DNA of 64,000 nucleotides from Nocardioides luteus (GCF_000960475.2 NZ_JZDQ02000031.1:17024-81023), one strand, 5' to 3'. Numbered from the stretch's first letter, positions 25,593-34,343 are shown. Notes: generated from the letters alone by a model not told the origin. Translations and numbers: made by a program.

Positions 25593-26500
25593 GCAAGGTC
25601 GTCTTCGTGCTGCTGCCCGGCGTACATCTGCTCGACCTCGCCGGGCCGGCACAGGCCTTCCACACCGCGGGCAACCTGGGCCATCCCTACGACCTCACCT
25701 ACATCGCGGGCGCCGAGCCGGGGGAGGTGCTCTCGGCCCAGGGCCTGCCCCTGGCAGCCGGCGGGGAGTGGCCCGATCTCGATCCCGGCGATCTGCTCCT
25801 CGTCCCGGGCTGGAAGGCGGCGTACGACCTCGTCGCCGGCCCTCGACTCACCCCCGGGACCGCCGAGCGGCTACGTGCCCATCATGCGGCCGGGGGTGAG
25901 GTGGCGAGCGTCTGTGCCGGCGCCGACGCCCTCGGCCAGGCGGGACTCCTCGACGGTCGTCTCTGCACCACCCATCACGATCTCCAGGACGCGCTGGCCA
26001 GGCGCTATCCGAAGGCGCGGGTGGTGCGGGACGTGCTCTTCACCAGCGATGACCGGATCGTGACGTCGGCCGGCATCGCCAGCGGCATCGACCTGAGCCT
26101 GCACCTGCTCGCGATGCGCCACGGGCCCGCGCTCGCGGCCCGGGTGGCGCGCGACATGGTCGTCTACGCGCGCCGCAACGGCGACCAGCCGCAGGAGAGC
26201 GTCCTGCTGCGCCACCGGAACCATCTCGACGACACCGTCCACCATGTACAGGACGTCATCGACGCCCGGTTCGCCGAGCCGCTCCCGCTCTCCGGCCTGG
26301 CCGAGGGTGCGGGCGTGAGCGAGCGCACCCTGACCCGCGCCTTCGTACGCGCGACCGGGCTCACCCCGCTCCGCTATCAGCAGGCGCTCCGCCGTGAGCG
26401 GGCCGACCACCTGCTCGCCGCCGGGACCACGATGGAGTCGGCTGCCCGGGCGGTGGGCTTCGACGACGCCCGGATGCTGCGCCGCCTCCGCGCCCGCTGA
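25589..26500 (+). CDS. GlxA-family transcriptional regulator (DJ-1/PfpI plus AraC domains)
   Basis: The 303-residue protein has an N-terminal DJ-1/PfpI-like domain (VVFVLLPGVHLLDLAGPAQ, then VASVCAGADALGQAGLLDG with the nucleophile-like Cys) and a C-terminal AraC helix-turn-helix from about residue 205 (LSGLAEGAGVSERTLTRAF, AARAVGFDDARMLRR). These regulators often sense nitrogen compounds or metabolites. It is coupled to the upstream hydrolase gene and probably controls it. The last conserved part after the second HTH is cut short compared with most AraC proteins. Confidence 0.87.
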   Translation: MSKVVFVLLPGVHLLDLAGPAQAFHTAGNLGHPYDLTYIAGAEPGEVLSAQGLPLAAGGEWPDLDPGDLLLVPGWKAAYDLVAGPRLTPGTAERLRAHHAAGGEVASVCAGADALGQAGLLDGRLCTTHHDLQDALARRYPKARVVRDVLFTSDDRIVTSAGIASGIDLSLHLLAMRHGPALAARVARDMVVYARRNGDQPQESVLLRHRNHLDDTVHHVQDVIDARFAEPLPLSGLAEGAGVSERTLTRAFVRATGLTPLRYQQALRRERADHLLAAGTTMESAARAVGFDDARMLRRLRAR

Positions 26501-26531
26501 CGACCGCGCCCGCTGACCACGTTGGCTGAGG

Positions 26532-27518
26532 TCAGGTGGCGCGGACGACGATCTTTCCAGTGTTCTCCCCGCGAAGCATGCCGAGAAACGCGTCGAGGAT
26601 GTGCTCGAAGCCGTCCACGACCGTCTCGTCGAGCGCCAGCCGTCCGGACTGGATGTGCGGCACGGCGAAGTCGTAGAGCTCCTCCTGCACACTCCCGTGG
26701 TCCTTCACCAGGAAGCCCTCGATGCGGAGGCTCTTCTCCACGACCACGGAGTCGTCGATGAGCGACGGGACGGGGCGGCCGGCGTTGTACTGCGCGATCG
26801 TCCCGATCCGCACCACCCTCCCGAAGTCGCGCAGCGCGGCGACAGCCGCTGCGAGATGCGGGCCGCCGACGTTGTCGACGAAGACGTCGATCCCGTCGGG
26901 GGCTGCCTGCGCGAGCAGCTCCTCGACCGGTCCGTCGTGGTAGTCGAAGGCGACGTCGTAGCCGACCTGCGAGGTGAGGTGAACCGCCTTGTCCGGGCTG
27001 CCGGTGGCCCCGACCAGCCGGCCGGCTCCGAGCAGCTTCGCGAAGCGAGCGGTCGAGGTGCCCACGCCGCCCGCGGCGCCCGAGACGTACAGGTCCTCGC
27101 CCGGCTGTATCCGGGCGATCCGGGTCAGCCCGACGTACGCGGTCAGGCCGGTGCCGCCCAGGTGCCCGAGGAAGGCGGAGAGTGGCACCCCGTCGAAGGC
27201 CGGCAGGCGTCGCACCTCCTCCGGGCGGACGACCGCATGGGTGCGCCAGCCCTGACGATGGAGCACCACCTCGCCCTCGACGAGTCCGGGGTCGCGGGAG
27301 GCCACCACCCGCCCGACCGTGCGCCCTTCGAGCGGCGCCCCGAGCTCGAAGAGGCCGTCCATCATCTCGCGGTGGTAGGGGTCGACGGACCACAAGAGGT
27401 TCTCGACCAGGGCCGTACCCGGTGTGGCCTCGGGCACGCGAGATCTCACGAATCGGAAGTCGTCGACGCTCGGAAAGCCAAGGGGCCGGGAGACCTGGTG
27501 CACGGTGACAGCGCTCAT
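26532..27518 (-). CDS. MDR-family NADP-dependent oxidoreductase (zinc-free)
   Basis: The 328-residue protein matches the leukotriene B4 dehydrogenase / CurA-like group: LLWSVDPYHREMMDG at the N-terminus, TAYVGLTRIARIQPGEDLYV and the Rossmann stretch VSGAAGGVGTSTARFAKLLG, then FVDNVGGPHLAAAVAAL. It lacks the zinc ligands of alcohol dehydrogenases. It likely reduces activated double bonds or carbonyls. ATG 27518 has TACCTT 7 nt upstream (27526-27531). The divergent LysR gene is probably its regulator. Confidence 0.9.
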   Translation of the reverse strand: MSAVTVHQVSRPLGFPSVDDFRFVRSRVPEATPGTALVENLLWSVDPYHREMMDGLFELGAPLEGRTVGRVVASRDPGLVEGEVVLHRQGWRTHAVVRPEEVRRLPAFDGVPLSAFLGHLGGTGLTAYVGLTRIARIQPGEDLYVSGAAGGVGTSTARFAKLLGAGRLVGATGSPDKAVHLTSQVGYDVAFDYHDGPVEELLAQAAPDGIDVFVDNVGGPHLAAAVAALRDFGRVVRIGTIAQYNAGRPVPSLIDDSVVVEKSLRIEGFLVKDHGSVQEELYDFAVPHIQSGRLALDETVVDGFEHILDAFLGMLRGENTGKIVVRAT

Positions 27519-27622
27519 GTCGGGAAAGGTAGATCTGGAATGCCGCCCCGGAGCAGAGCGTTGGAGTCATCCGGATGCGGCTTCCATGAGTCGTACGCAT
27601 GGACGGACCGGAGGCGCGAGAG

Positions 27623-28501
27623 ATGACCGACCTGGCACCGCGCGAGCTGCGGATCCTCCTCGCCGTCGCGGAGACGGGCGGCTTCACAGCCGCTGGGACG
27701 AGGCTGGGGCTGACCCAGTCGGCCGTGTCACGTGCGGTCGCCGCGACCGAGCGGCGCCTGGGGGTGGCGCTCTTCGAGCGGGACCGTGCCGGGGCACGAG
27801 CGACGCCTGCGGGGGAGCGCGTGCTCGGGCACGCGCGCCGGGCGCTGCATGCGCTCGAGGCTCTGGCCGCCGACGCCCGGGCCTCGGCCGAGACGGCGGA
27901 CCGGGTGGCGGGGCCCGTGCGGATCGCCGCCTTCCGCAGCATCGCCGTGCAGCTGCTGCCGCCCGTGCTGGCCCGGCTGCGCGTCAGATATCCGGAGGTC
28001 GAACCGAGCGTGACGGTGGTCGCGGACATCGGTGCGGGCACCGCGGGCGAGGTCGCGGCCGGCCGTGCCGACCTGGCGCTGGCGACCCTGGGCAGCGACC
28101 CGCCTCCCGGGCTGGTCGCGCGACCGCTGCTGGAAGAGACGTACGCACTGGTGCACCCCGCCGGACACCCGGAACCACGGACGCTCCCGTTGGTCGACTG
28201 GGCCGAGAACTGTGGTTCGTACACGCGTGAGTGGTGGGCCTTGCAGGACTGGCTTCCGACGGCGACGGTCCGTGCCGAGGACGACGGGACGGTGCTCTCC
28301 CTGGTCGCGCGCGGTCTCGGCATGGCGGTGATGCCGGAGCTGTCTCTGTCGTCCCTGCCGGCCGGCCTGGCCGTGACCGATCTCGGTCCGGACCGGCCCA
28401 CCCGCACGATCGGCTATGTGACGACGCCCGACGCCGGGCCGGCCGTCAGGGCGGTGGTGCGCGAGCTGCGAGCCGCCCACCGCACTCGCGTGTCCGCATG
28501 A
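27623..28501 (+). CDS. LysR-family transcriptional regulator
   Basis: The 292-residue protein has an N-terminal winged HTH (ELRILLAVAETGGFTAAG, LTQSAVSRAVAATERRLGV, LFERDRAGARATPAGE) and a C-terminal effector domain. LysR genes usually control the divergent neighbour, here the MDR reductase; the intergenic gap is 104 bp. ATG 27623 has cggaggcg 7 nt upstream. A Met eight codons earlier (27599) is a weaker alternative. Confidence 0.9.
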   Translation: MTDLAPRELRILLAVAETGGFTAAGTRLGLTQSAVSRAVAATERRLGVALFERDRAGARATPAGERVLGHARRALHALEALAADARASAETADRVAGPVRIAAFRSIAVQLLPPVLARLRVRYPEVEPSVTVVADIGAGTAGEVAAGRADLALATLGSDPPPGLVARPLLEETYALVHPAGHPEPRTLPLVDWAENCGSYTREWWALQDWLPTATVRAEDDGTVLSLVARGLGMAVMPELSLSSLPAGLAVTDLGPDRPTRTIGYVTTPDAGPAVRAVVRELRAAHRTRVSA

Positions 28502-28557
28502 TGGACGCTCGGTCCACGGAGTGGAACCCGGGTATGTGGGGTGCCGGATACCTGCCG

Positions 28558-28563
28558 TACGAT
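28558..28563 (+). promoter_or_regulatory. Probable -10 box of the thrC riboswitch transcript
   Basis: TACGAT fits the TANNNT consensus and lies 8 nt before the 5' arm of the riboswitch P1 helix, so transcription would start just at the aptamer. No clear -35 is seen. Confidence 0.45.
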
Positions 28564-28571
28564 CGCTACTG

Positions 28572-28706
28572 CTCATCGAGAGGGACTGAGGGAACGGCCC
28601 AGTGAAGTCCCGGCAACCGACCGCGAGCCTCCTCCCGACCACGGGCAGGGCGCGGAGCAGGTGCTAATTCCGGCCCGGCGCGAGAGACGTGATCGGGGAA
28701 GATGAG
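28572..28706 (+). ncRNA. SAM-I (S-box) riboswitch upstream of threonine synthase
   Basis: The conserved S-box core is present: CGAGAGGGACTGAGGGA, then CGGCCCAGTGAAGTCCC, GGCAACC and AGGTGCTAATTCCGG. P1 is CTCATC (28572-28577) with GATGAG (28701-28706). P2 includes GGACT with AGTCC. P3 is CCGCG (28621-28625) with CGCGG (28651-28655). P4 closes before GATGAG. P1 ends right against the thrC ribosome site. CCTCCTC (28628-28634) in P3 is complementary to GAGGAGG (28704-28710), so an alternative pairing could block translation. Confidence 0.9.
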
Positions 28707-28719
28707 GAGGAGGTTTCTC

Positions 28720-29991
28720 ATGAGCGCTGCGACCACGGAGACGAAGGGCCTGCGCGAGGGCGCTTTCGGCAACGCCTCGGCCCTGTCGTGCCGCGAGTGT
28801 GGCAACCAGATCGACCTCGGTCCGCACTACGCCTGTCCGGAGTGTTTCGGGCCACTGGAGGTGGCCTATGACTTCCCGGCCGTGACCCGCGAGGAGATCG
28901 AGGCCGGACCCCGCAACATCTGGCGCTACAAGGCGCTGCTGCCGGTGCCCGACGACATCGAGCAGAGCCCCAACACCGAGCCCGGCTTCACCCGGCTCCT
29001 GGACGCGAAGAACCTCGCCAAGGAGCTCGGCATCGAGAAGATCTGGGTGAAGGACGACTCGACCAACCCGACCAACTCCTTCAAGGACCGCGTCGTCGCC
29101 TGCGCCCTGAGCGCCGCCCGCGAGCTCGACGCCAAGGTCTTCGCCTGCCCCTCGACCGGCAACCTCGCCAACGCCGTGGCCGCCGCCGGTGCCCGCGCCG
29201 GGATCCCGACCGCGGTCTTCATCCCGAGCAACCTCGAGCAGCCCAAGCAGGTCAACTCGGCCGTCTTCACCGACAACCTGATCGCCGTGGACGGCAACTA
29301 CGACGACGTCAACAAGCTCGCCCAGGAGATCGCCGCGGAAGAGGACGGCTGGGCGTTCGTGAACGTCAACGTACGTCCCTTCTACGCCGAGGGCTCCAAG
29401 ACCCTCGGCTTCGAGATCGCCGAGCAGCTCGGCTGGCGCCTGCCCGACCAGATCGTCATCCCGGTGGCCTCCGGATCCCAGCTGACCAAGGTCGACAAGG
29501 CCTTCAAGGAGCTGATCAAGCTCGGTCTGGTCGAGGAGAAGCCCTACCGGATCTTCGGTGCCCAGGCCACCGGCTGCAACCCGGTCGCGACCGCGTTCAA
29601 GGCCGGTGTCGACGCCATCCGCCCGGTCAAGCCCGACACCATCGCCAAGTCGCTCGCCATCGGCAACCCGGCCGACGGCATCTACGTCCTCGACGCCACC
29701 CGCTCCTCCGGCGGCGCCGTCGAGGAGGTCACCGACGACGAGATCCGCGCCGCGATCGTGCTGCTGGCGCGTACCGAGGGCATCTTCACCGAGACCGCCG
29801 GCGGCACCACCCTGGCGGTCACCAAGAAGCTCGTCGAGACCGGCGTCCTGGACCCGAGCCTGGAGACGGTGATCATCAACACCGGCCACGGCCTCAAGAC
29901 CCTCGACGCGGTCAGCGGCATCGTCGGCCCCCGCGCCACCATCGCCCCCAACTACGACTCCTTCGAGGAGGCCGGGCTCTCCCAGGCGTAG
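28720..29991 (+). CDS. thrC: Threonine synthase
   Basis: ThrC turns O-phosphohomoserine into threonine with PLP. The 423-residue protein starts with a four-Cys zinc-ribbon-like segment (C24, C27, C39, C42). The PLP Lys is K122 in STNPTNSFKDR. The fold continues with CPSTGNLANAVAAAGARAG and VASGSQLTKVDKAF. ATG 28720 is preceded by a strong site (GGAGG at 28709-28713) adjacent to the SAM riboswitch. A SAM switch on a threonine gene is unexpected; a related reaction on phosphohomoserine in methionine synthesis is an alternative. Confidence 0.9.
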   Translation: MSAATTETKGLREGAFGNASALSCRECGNQIDLGPHYACPECFGPLEVAYDFPAVTREEIEAGPRNIWRYKALLPVPDDIEQSPNTEPGFTRLLDAKNLAKELGIEKIWVKDDSTNPTNSFKDRVVACALSAARELDAKVFACPSTGNLANAVAAAGARAGIPTAVFIPSNLEQPKQVNSAVFTDNLIAVDGNYDDVNKLAQEIAAEEDGWAFVNVNVRPFYAEGSKTLGFEIAEQLGWRLPDQIVIPVASGSQLTKVDKAFKELIKLGLVEEKPYRIFGAQATGCNPVATAFKAGVDAIRPVKPDTIAKSLAIGNPADGIYVLDATRSSGGAVEEVTDDEIRAAIVLLARTEGIFTETAGGTTLAVTKKLVETGVLDPSLETVIINTGHGLKTLDAVSGIVGPRATIAPNYDSFEEAGLSQA

Positions 29992-30032
29992 GTTGGCTTC
30001 GCGTTCACCCTCGTGCGCTACAGATAAGGGAT

Positions 30033-30950
30033 GTGAGCAGCGCGAAGACGAGTGAAGAGGCCAGGTGGCTCGGGATGGTCGCCGCCACCGCCGGGGTCGC
30101 CGGTGCGATCGGCGTGGTGGGAGCGGCGGCCGGTGCCGGGTTCGTGACGTTGCTGAAGAGACAGGCAGCGCACGCCCGCGACGTGATCGGCAAGCCTCTC
30201 GGCGAGGAGGCGATCGACGCCGACAAGGTCTACAAGAAGACCTACGGAGGTACGCCGGTCGAGCTGCTCGTCCTCGGTGACTCGATCGCCGCCGGGCTGG
30301 GCGCGGAGACCAGGGGCGGCACCCTCGGCGCCCGGCTGGCCAAGGGCACGGCCAAGGCGCTGCAGCGACCGGTGCGGCTGCGTACGGCTGCCGTGGTCGG
30401 GGCCGAGACCTCGATGGTCCCTGCGCAGCTCGAGTCGCTGCCGAAGGGCTACCGGCCCGACGTCGCCGTGGTCATCGTGGGCGGCAACGACGTCACCCAC
30501 CGGGTGCCGCAGAAGGACTCCACCCGCGTGCTCGGGGAAGTCATCGACGCGCTGCGCGAGCGTGGTGCCGAGGTCGTCGTCGGGACCTGCCCGGACGTCG
30601 GCGCGGTCCGGCCGCTGCCGCAGCCGCTGCGCTCCCTCGGCCGCAGGATCGCCAAGCAGCTGGCCGACGGCCAGCGCGAGACCGCGCTGGCCAGGGGCGC
30701 CCACGTCGTCTCGCTCTCCGACGTGGTCGGCCCGTTCTTCATCACGAACCCCGACGAGATGTTCGCGATCGACCACTTCCACCCCAGTGCCATGGGCTAC
30801 AAGCGCACCGCCAAGGCGATGCTGCCCTCCGTCCTGGCCGCCCTCGGGCAGGTCCAGCAGGTCCCGTTCGGACACCACCTTCCCGAGCTCCCGCCCGAGG
30901 CGGAAGCCCCGCCGGCCCCCGACGACCCGGCCCGGCACAGCCGGCCCTGA
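30033..30950 (+). CDS. Membrane-anchored SGNH/GDSL hydrolase
   Basis: The 305-residue protein has an N-terminal hydrophobic segment (MVAATAGVAGAIGVVGAAAG, residues about 13-32) and then an SGNH esterase domain: LLVLGDSIAAGLGAE with the catalytic Ser, VVIVGGNDVTH, and DHFHPSAMGYKR with the catalytic Asp/His. It probably removes acyl or acetyl groups from an envelope substrate. The start is GTG 30033. Downstream repeats (30951-31067) separate it from the convergent synthetase. Confidence 0.88.
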   Translation: MSSAKTSEEARWLGMVAATAGVAGAIGVVGAAAGAGFVTLLKRQAAHARDVIGKPLGEEAIDADKVYKKTYGGTPVELLVLGDSIAAGLGAETRGGTLGARLAKGTAKALQRPVRLRTAAVVGAETSMVPAQLESLPKGYRPDVAVVIVGGNDVTHRVPQKDSTRVLGEVIDALRERGAEVVVGTCPDVGAVRPLPQPLRSLGRRIAKQLADGQRETALARGAHVVSLSDVVGPFFITNPDEMFAIDHFHPSAMGYKRTAKAMLPSVLAALGQVQQVPFGHHLPELPPEAEAPPAPDDPARHSRP

Positions 30951-31067
30951 CGCCGACCCGGCGCGTCTGTCCCGGAAAACGACGCCGAGTCGGCGCGTCT
31001 GTCCCGCACGGCCGGGACAGTTGCGCCGACTCGGCGTCTGGGGGTGGGACAGTTGCGCCGACTGGGC
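30951..31067. repeat. Four-copy direct/inverted repeat between convergent genes
   Basis: Four versions of one unit of about 24 bp fill the gap: CGCCGACCCGGCGCGTCTGT (from 30951), GACGCCGAGTCGGCGCGTCT (from 30981), then inverted CGGGACAGTTGCGCCGACTC (from 31013) and TGGGACAGTTGCGCCGACTG (from 31045). The inner pair (30981-31006 and 31013-31038) matches at 24 of 26 positions around a 6-nt loop. It probably acts as a two-way terminator. The last copy runs to the stop codon of the synthetase. Confidence 0.8.
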
Positions 31068-32674
31068 TACTTGTCGTCCGCCTCGTCCGGCGTCTTGCCG
31101 CCGGTGCTGAGCAGGTCGGCGGTGAGGCCGGTGGCAGCTCGGTAGTCGACGGTCCCCGCAGGCGTACGCGGCACCGACTCGACCAGCAGGACGAGCTTGG
31201 GCTCGTGAGAGTCCCCGAGCACCGATCGGGCGTGCTTGCGCAGGTCGGCGGCGGTGATCTCGGACGAGGGAGCGAGCTGCACCAGCGCCGCGACCTGCTG
31301 GCCCCAGCGCGGGTGCGGCATGCCGAAGACGGCGGCGTCGACGACGTCGTCGTGGGCGAGGAGCACGCCCTCGATGGTCTCCGGGTGGATCTCGAGGTCA
31401 CCGGTGCGCACCAGCGTCGCGGCGCGGCCGAGCAGCGTGATCGAGCCGTCCTCCTCGCGACGGGCGAGGTCGCCGGGGAAGGTCCAGCGGCGGTTGTCGA
31501 TCAGCTTGATCGCGGTGGCCGAGCGGGCGTTGTCCTTGTAGTAGCCGAGTGCGGCCGGGCCGGAGCGGGCCAGCAGGCCCTCGACGCCGGGGGCCGCGGG
31601 GGTGAGGTCGGGGGTGAAGACCTCCACCTCGGGTCCCACCATGAACCGCGCCTCGCCAGGGACGAGCGCCGAGCCGTCGTCGGCCCGGGAGCCGGTGACG
31701 CCGGTCTCCAGGGTGCCGTAGGAGTCGACGATGACCCGGCGGGCGAAGGCGTTGCGGAGCACGGAGAGGACGCCGTCGGAGAGCGGGGCCGCGGTGTTGG
31801 AGACGCCGGCGAGCGAGTGCAGCGGCCAGCGCTTCTTGCCGACGAGGCGCGCGGCGGCCACCGGCCGCGCCTGGGCGTCGCCGAGGAGGGTGATCGCGGT
31901 GGCGCCGGACTTCTCGGCGAGGTCGAGGAACGCCTCGGCCGAGAACGACTCGGAGGTGTCGAGCACCGCGGTGCCGCCGGCGACCAGCGCCCGCAGGAGC
32001 AGCAGCTGGCTCTGGCCGTGCAGCAGCGGCCCGCCGGCGAGCAGGACGACGCCCGAGTCGCGGGCGGCCGCTTCGGCGGCGAGCCCCTCGACCGACGGGA
32101 TCGGTGCGTTGCGGCGGACCGTGTTGAGGGCGGCCCAGATCAGGTCCTCCTGGCGCCAGACGGCGCCCTTCGGGGTGCCCGTGGTGCCGGTGGTGAAGAT
32201 GATGTGCCAGTCGCCGGGCGTACGCCCCACCGTCGGCCGCTCCTTGGACGCCGCGGCGACCTTGGCGTCGTAGTCCGGACCCAGGACGACCCGCTGGTCC
32301 AGCTTCAGGTCGAGCTCGTCGAGGTCATCGGTGAACTCGGGCGAGACGATGGCCGCGACGCAGTCGGTGGCGGCGTACGTCCGGGCGAGCTCGTCGCGGC
32401 GGTAGGCGTGGTTGATGTTGATCGGGATCGTGCGGGCCTTGAGGCACCCGTAGAGGGCGTCGACCCACTCGATCCGGTTGGTCGCGTGGACGGCGACCTG
32501 CGCGCCCGGCTCGAGGCCGACGCTCAGCAGGTGGTTGGCCAGGCGCGTGGCACGCTCGTCGATCTCGGCGTACGTGTAGGCGCGGTCGGTGGTGACGACT
32601 GCCGTGCGGTCGGGGATCGCATCGGCCATCGCTTCCAGGATGTCGGGCAGTGTGAGGGGGATCACGGCGGACAC
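31067..32674 (-). CDS. Acyl-CoA synthetase paralog with altered catalytic motifs
   Basis: This 535-residue ANL-superfamily protein closely resembles the neighbouring 32741-34309 product (PDILEAMADA-PDRTAV start, NRIEWVDA-YGC-KAR-PININH). The P-loop is TTGTTGTPKGAVW. Two C-terminal motifs differ from the neighbour: the hinge loop reads RTGDLEIHPETIE where the neighbour has NTGGEKVFPEEVE, and the catalytic-Lys motif reads PRTPAGTVDYR, with Thr where the neighbour has Lys (PRTPVSKVDYR). Loss of this Lys usually abolishes adenylate formation. It may be degenerate or have a new role. Confidence 0.85.
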   Translation of the reverse strand: MSAVIPLTLPDILEAMADAIPDRTAVVTTDRAYTYAEIDERATRLANHLLSVGLEPGAQVAVHATNRIEWVDALYGCLKARTIPININHAYRRDELARTYAATDCVAAIVSPEFTDDLDELDLKLDQRVVLGPDYDAKVAAASKERPTVGRTPGDWHIIFTTGTTGTPKGAVWRQEDLIWAALNTVRRNAPIPSVEGLAAEAAARDSGVVLLAGGPLLHGQSQLLLLRALVAGGTAVLDTSESFSAEAFLDLAEKSGATAITLLGDAQARPVAAARLVGKKRWPLHSLAGVSNTAAPLSDGVLSVLRNAFARRVIVDSYGTLETGVTGSRADDGSALVPGEARFMVGPEVEVFTPDLTPAAPGVEGLLARSGPAALGYYKDNARSATAIKLIDNRRWTFPGDLARREEDGSITLLGRAATLVRTGDLEIHPETIEGVLLAHDDVVDAAVFGMPHPRWGQQVAALVQLAPSSEITAADLRKHARSVLGDSHEPKLVLLVESVPRTPAGTVDYRAATGLTADLLSTGGKTPDEADDK

Positions 32675-32740
32675 AGAGACGTAGGCTTTCCAGGGGTAGG
32701 GCCGTACGGCACCGAACCGTACGTGCGGATCAGCCGGTCG

Positions 32741-34309
32741 TCACCTACGCGCCTCGAGCAGCTCGGCAGCGACCGTAGCGCTCGCACGATAGTCCACCTT
32801 GCTCACCGGCGTGCGAGGGACTCGCTCCACGAGCAGGATGTCCTTGGGCACCTTGTAGGCCGAGATGAGGCTGCGGCAGTGCTCCCGGAGCGCGTCGTCC
32901 GAGGTCGTGGCGCCTTCGCGGAGCTGCACGAGAGCGGTCACCTGCTGGCCCCAGCGCTCGTGCGGGGTGCCGACGACCGCGGTGTCGAAGACGTCGGCGT
33001 GACGCAGCAGAACGGCCTCGACCTCCTCGGGGAAGACCTTCTCGCCGCCGGTGTTGATGCAGCCCGAGCCGCGGCCCAGGACGGTGATCGAGCCGTCCTC
33101 TTCCCGCCGCGCGAAGTCGCCCGGGATCGACCAGCGCTGCCCGTCGACCTCCTTGAACGTCGCCGCGGTCTTGACCGGGTCGTTGTAGTAGCCCAGCGGG
33201 ATCGAGCCGGTCCGCGCCAGCATCCCGGTCTCGCCGGCCGCGCACGGCTTCAGGTCGGCGTCGAAGACCTGTACGTCCATCCCGACCTGGAACTTCGGCG
33301 CCGCCTGCGCGCCCTCCTTGCCCTCGTCGACGTGCATGCCGGTCGCCCCGGACTCGGAGGCGCCGTAGGTGTCGAGCAGGTAGCGGCCGGGCAGCGCCGC
33401 CTGCAGCTGCGCCCGCACGCCGGCCGAGATCGGCGCGGCGCCGTTGGAGACCGCGAACAGGCTGCTCAGGTCCCAGCGCTCCGGCTCGCGCAGGATCGCC
33501 TCGGCGACCGGGCGGCCCATCGCGTCGCCGAGGAAGGTGAGCGAGTTGACCCCGGCGGCCTGGACGAGGTCGAGGATCGTCTCGGCCGACCAGGTCGGCT
33601 CGGTGTAGAGCGAGACCGTGCAGCCGGCGACATGGCCGTTGCCCATGATCCACTGGCTGCCGCCGTGCATCATCGGGCCGCAGGCCAGCAGCACCATCGG
33701 CGTCTCCTGCGCGGCGGCCTCCTCGGCGAGCTGCTCGACGGTGTCGAAGGGCGCTCCGAACCGGCTCGCGTTCATCGCGGCACGGATGATGTCCTCCTGG
33801 CGCCACACCACGCCCTTCGGCATCCCGGTGGTGCCACCGGTGTAGATGACGTAGCGGTCGTCGGGGCTGCGCTCGATGTCGGGACGCTCCTTGGACGCGG
33901 CGGCGACCGCGGCGTCGTACTCCTCGCCCAGCACCAGCGTCGGGATCCCCAGGCCGAGCGCGGCGACCGCCTCGACGTGCTCCGGACCGATGATCGCCGC
34001 GACGGAGTCGGAGTTGCGGTAGAGGTGGTCGAGCTCGTCGCGGAGGTACTTGTGGTTGATGTTGATCGGCACCGCGCGCGCCTTCATGCACCCGTAGAAG
34101 GCGTCGACCCACTCGATCCGGTTGCGGGAGTGGACGGCGACGTGGTCGCCCGGCCGGATGCCCTGCCCGATGAGGTGGTTGGCCAGCCGGGACGCCCGCT
34201 CGTCGATCTCGGCGAAGCTGTAGGCGTGCTCCATCGTGAACACGGCGGTGCGGTCGGGGACGGCGTCGGCCATCGCCTCGAGGATGTCGGGGAGAGTGAT
34301 CGGGGTCAC
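32741..34309 (-). CDS. Acyl-CoA synthetase, FadD19-like group
   Basis: The 522-residue enzyme activates a carboxylic acid as its AMP ester and then CoA thioester. It has the P-loop YTGGTTGMPKGVVWRQED, LDTYGASESGATG, GDFARREEDGSITVLGR, NTGGEKVFPEEVE and the catalytic Lys in PRTPVSKVDYR. The GMPKG(V/M)xWRQED form is typical of the FadD19/steroid-side-chain group. A KstR-like box (34328-34341) lies 19 nt before the GTG start, which supports a sterol-type or related substrate; this is inference. Confidence 0.88.
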   Translation of the reverse strand: MTPITLPDILEAMADAVPDRTAVFTMEHAYSFAEIDERASRLANHLIGQGIRPGDHVAVHSRNRIEWVDAFYGCMKARAVPININHKYLRDELDHLYRNSDSVAAIIGPEHVEAVAALGLGIPTLVLGEEYDAAVAAASKERPDIERSPDDRYVIYTGGTTGMPKGVVWRQEDIIRAAMNASRFGAPFDTVEQLAEEAAAQETPMVLLACGPMMHGGSQWIMGNGHVAGCTVSLYTEPTWSAETILDLVQAAGVNSLTFLGDAMGRPVAEAILREPERWDLSSLFAVSNGAAPISAGVRAQLQAALPGRYLLDTYGASESGATGMHVDEGKEGAQAAPKFQVGMDVQVFDADLKPCAAGETGMLARTGSIPLGYYNDPVKTAATFKEVDGQRWSIPGDFARREEDGSITVLGRGSGCINTGGEKVFPEEVEAVLLRHADVFDTAVVGTPHERWGQQVTALVQLREGATTSDDALREHCRSLISAYKVPKDILLVERVPRTPVSKVDYRASATVAAELLEARR

Positions 34310-34327
34310 GCCACCGAGTGTGACAAC

Positions 34328-34341
34328 TAGAACGTGTTCTC
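34328..34341 (-). promoter_or_regulatory. KstR-like operator before the acyl-CoA synthetase
   Basis: TAGAACGTGTTCTC matches the KstR consensus TNNAACNNGTTNNA except at the last base and forms the arms AGAAC and GTTCT around GT. It sits in the 34-bp gap between the sigma-factor stop and the synthetase start. KstR is the TetR repressor of sterol catabolism in actinobacteria. Confidence 0.55.
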
Positions 34342-34343
34342 GT

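Noticed and set aside
31205..34330. Plus-strand frame of 1041 codons
   Set aside because: It is the antisense frame of the two acyl-CoA synthetases, with low-complexity Asp/Gly/Arg sequence.
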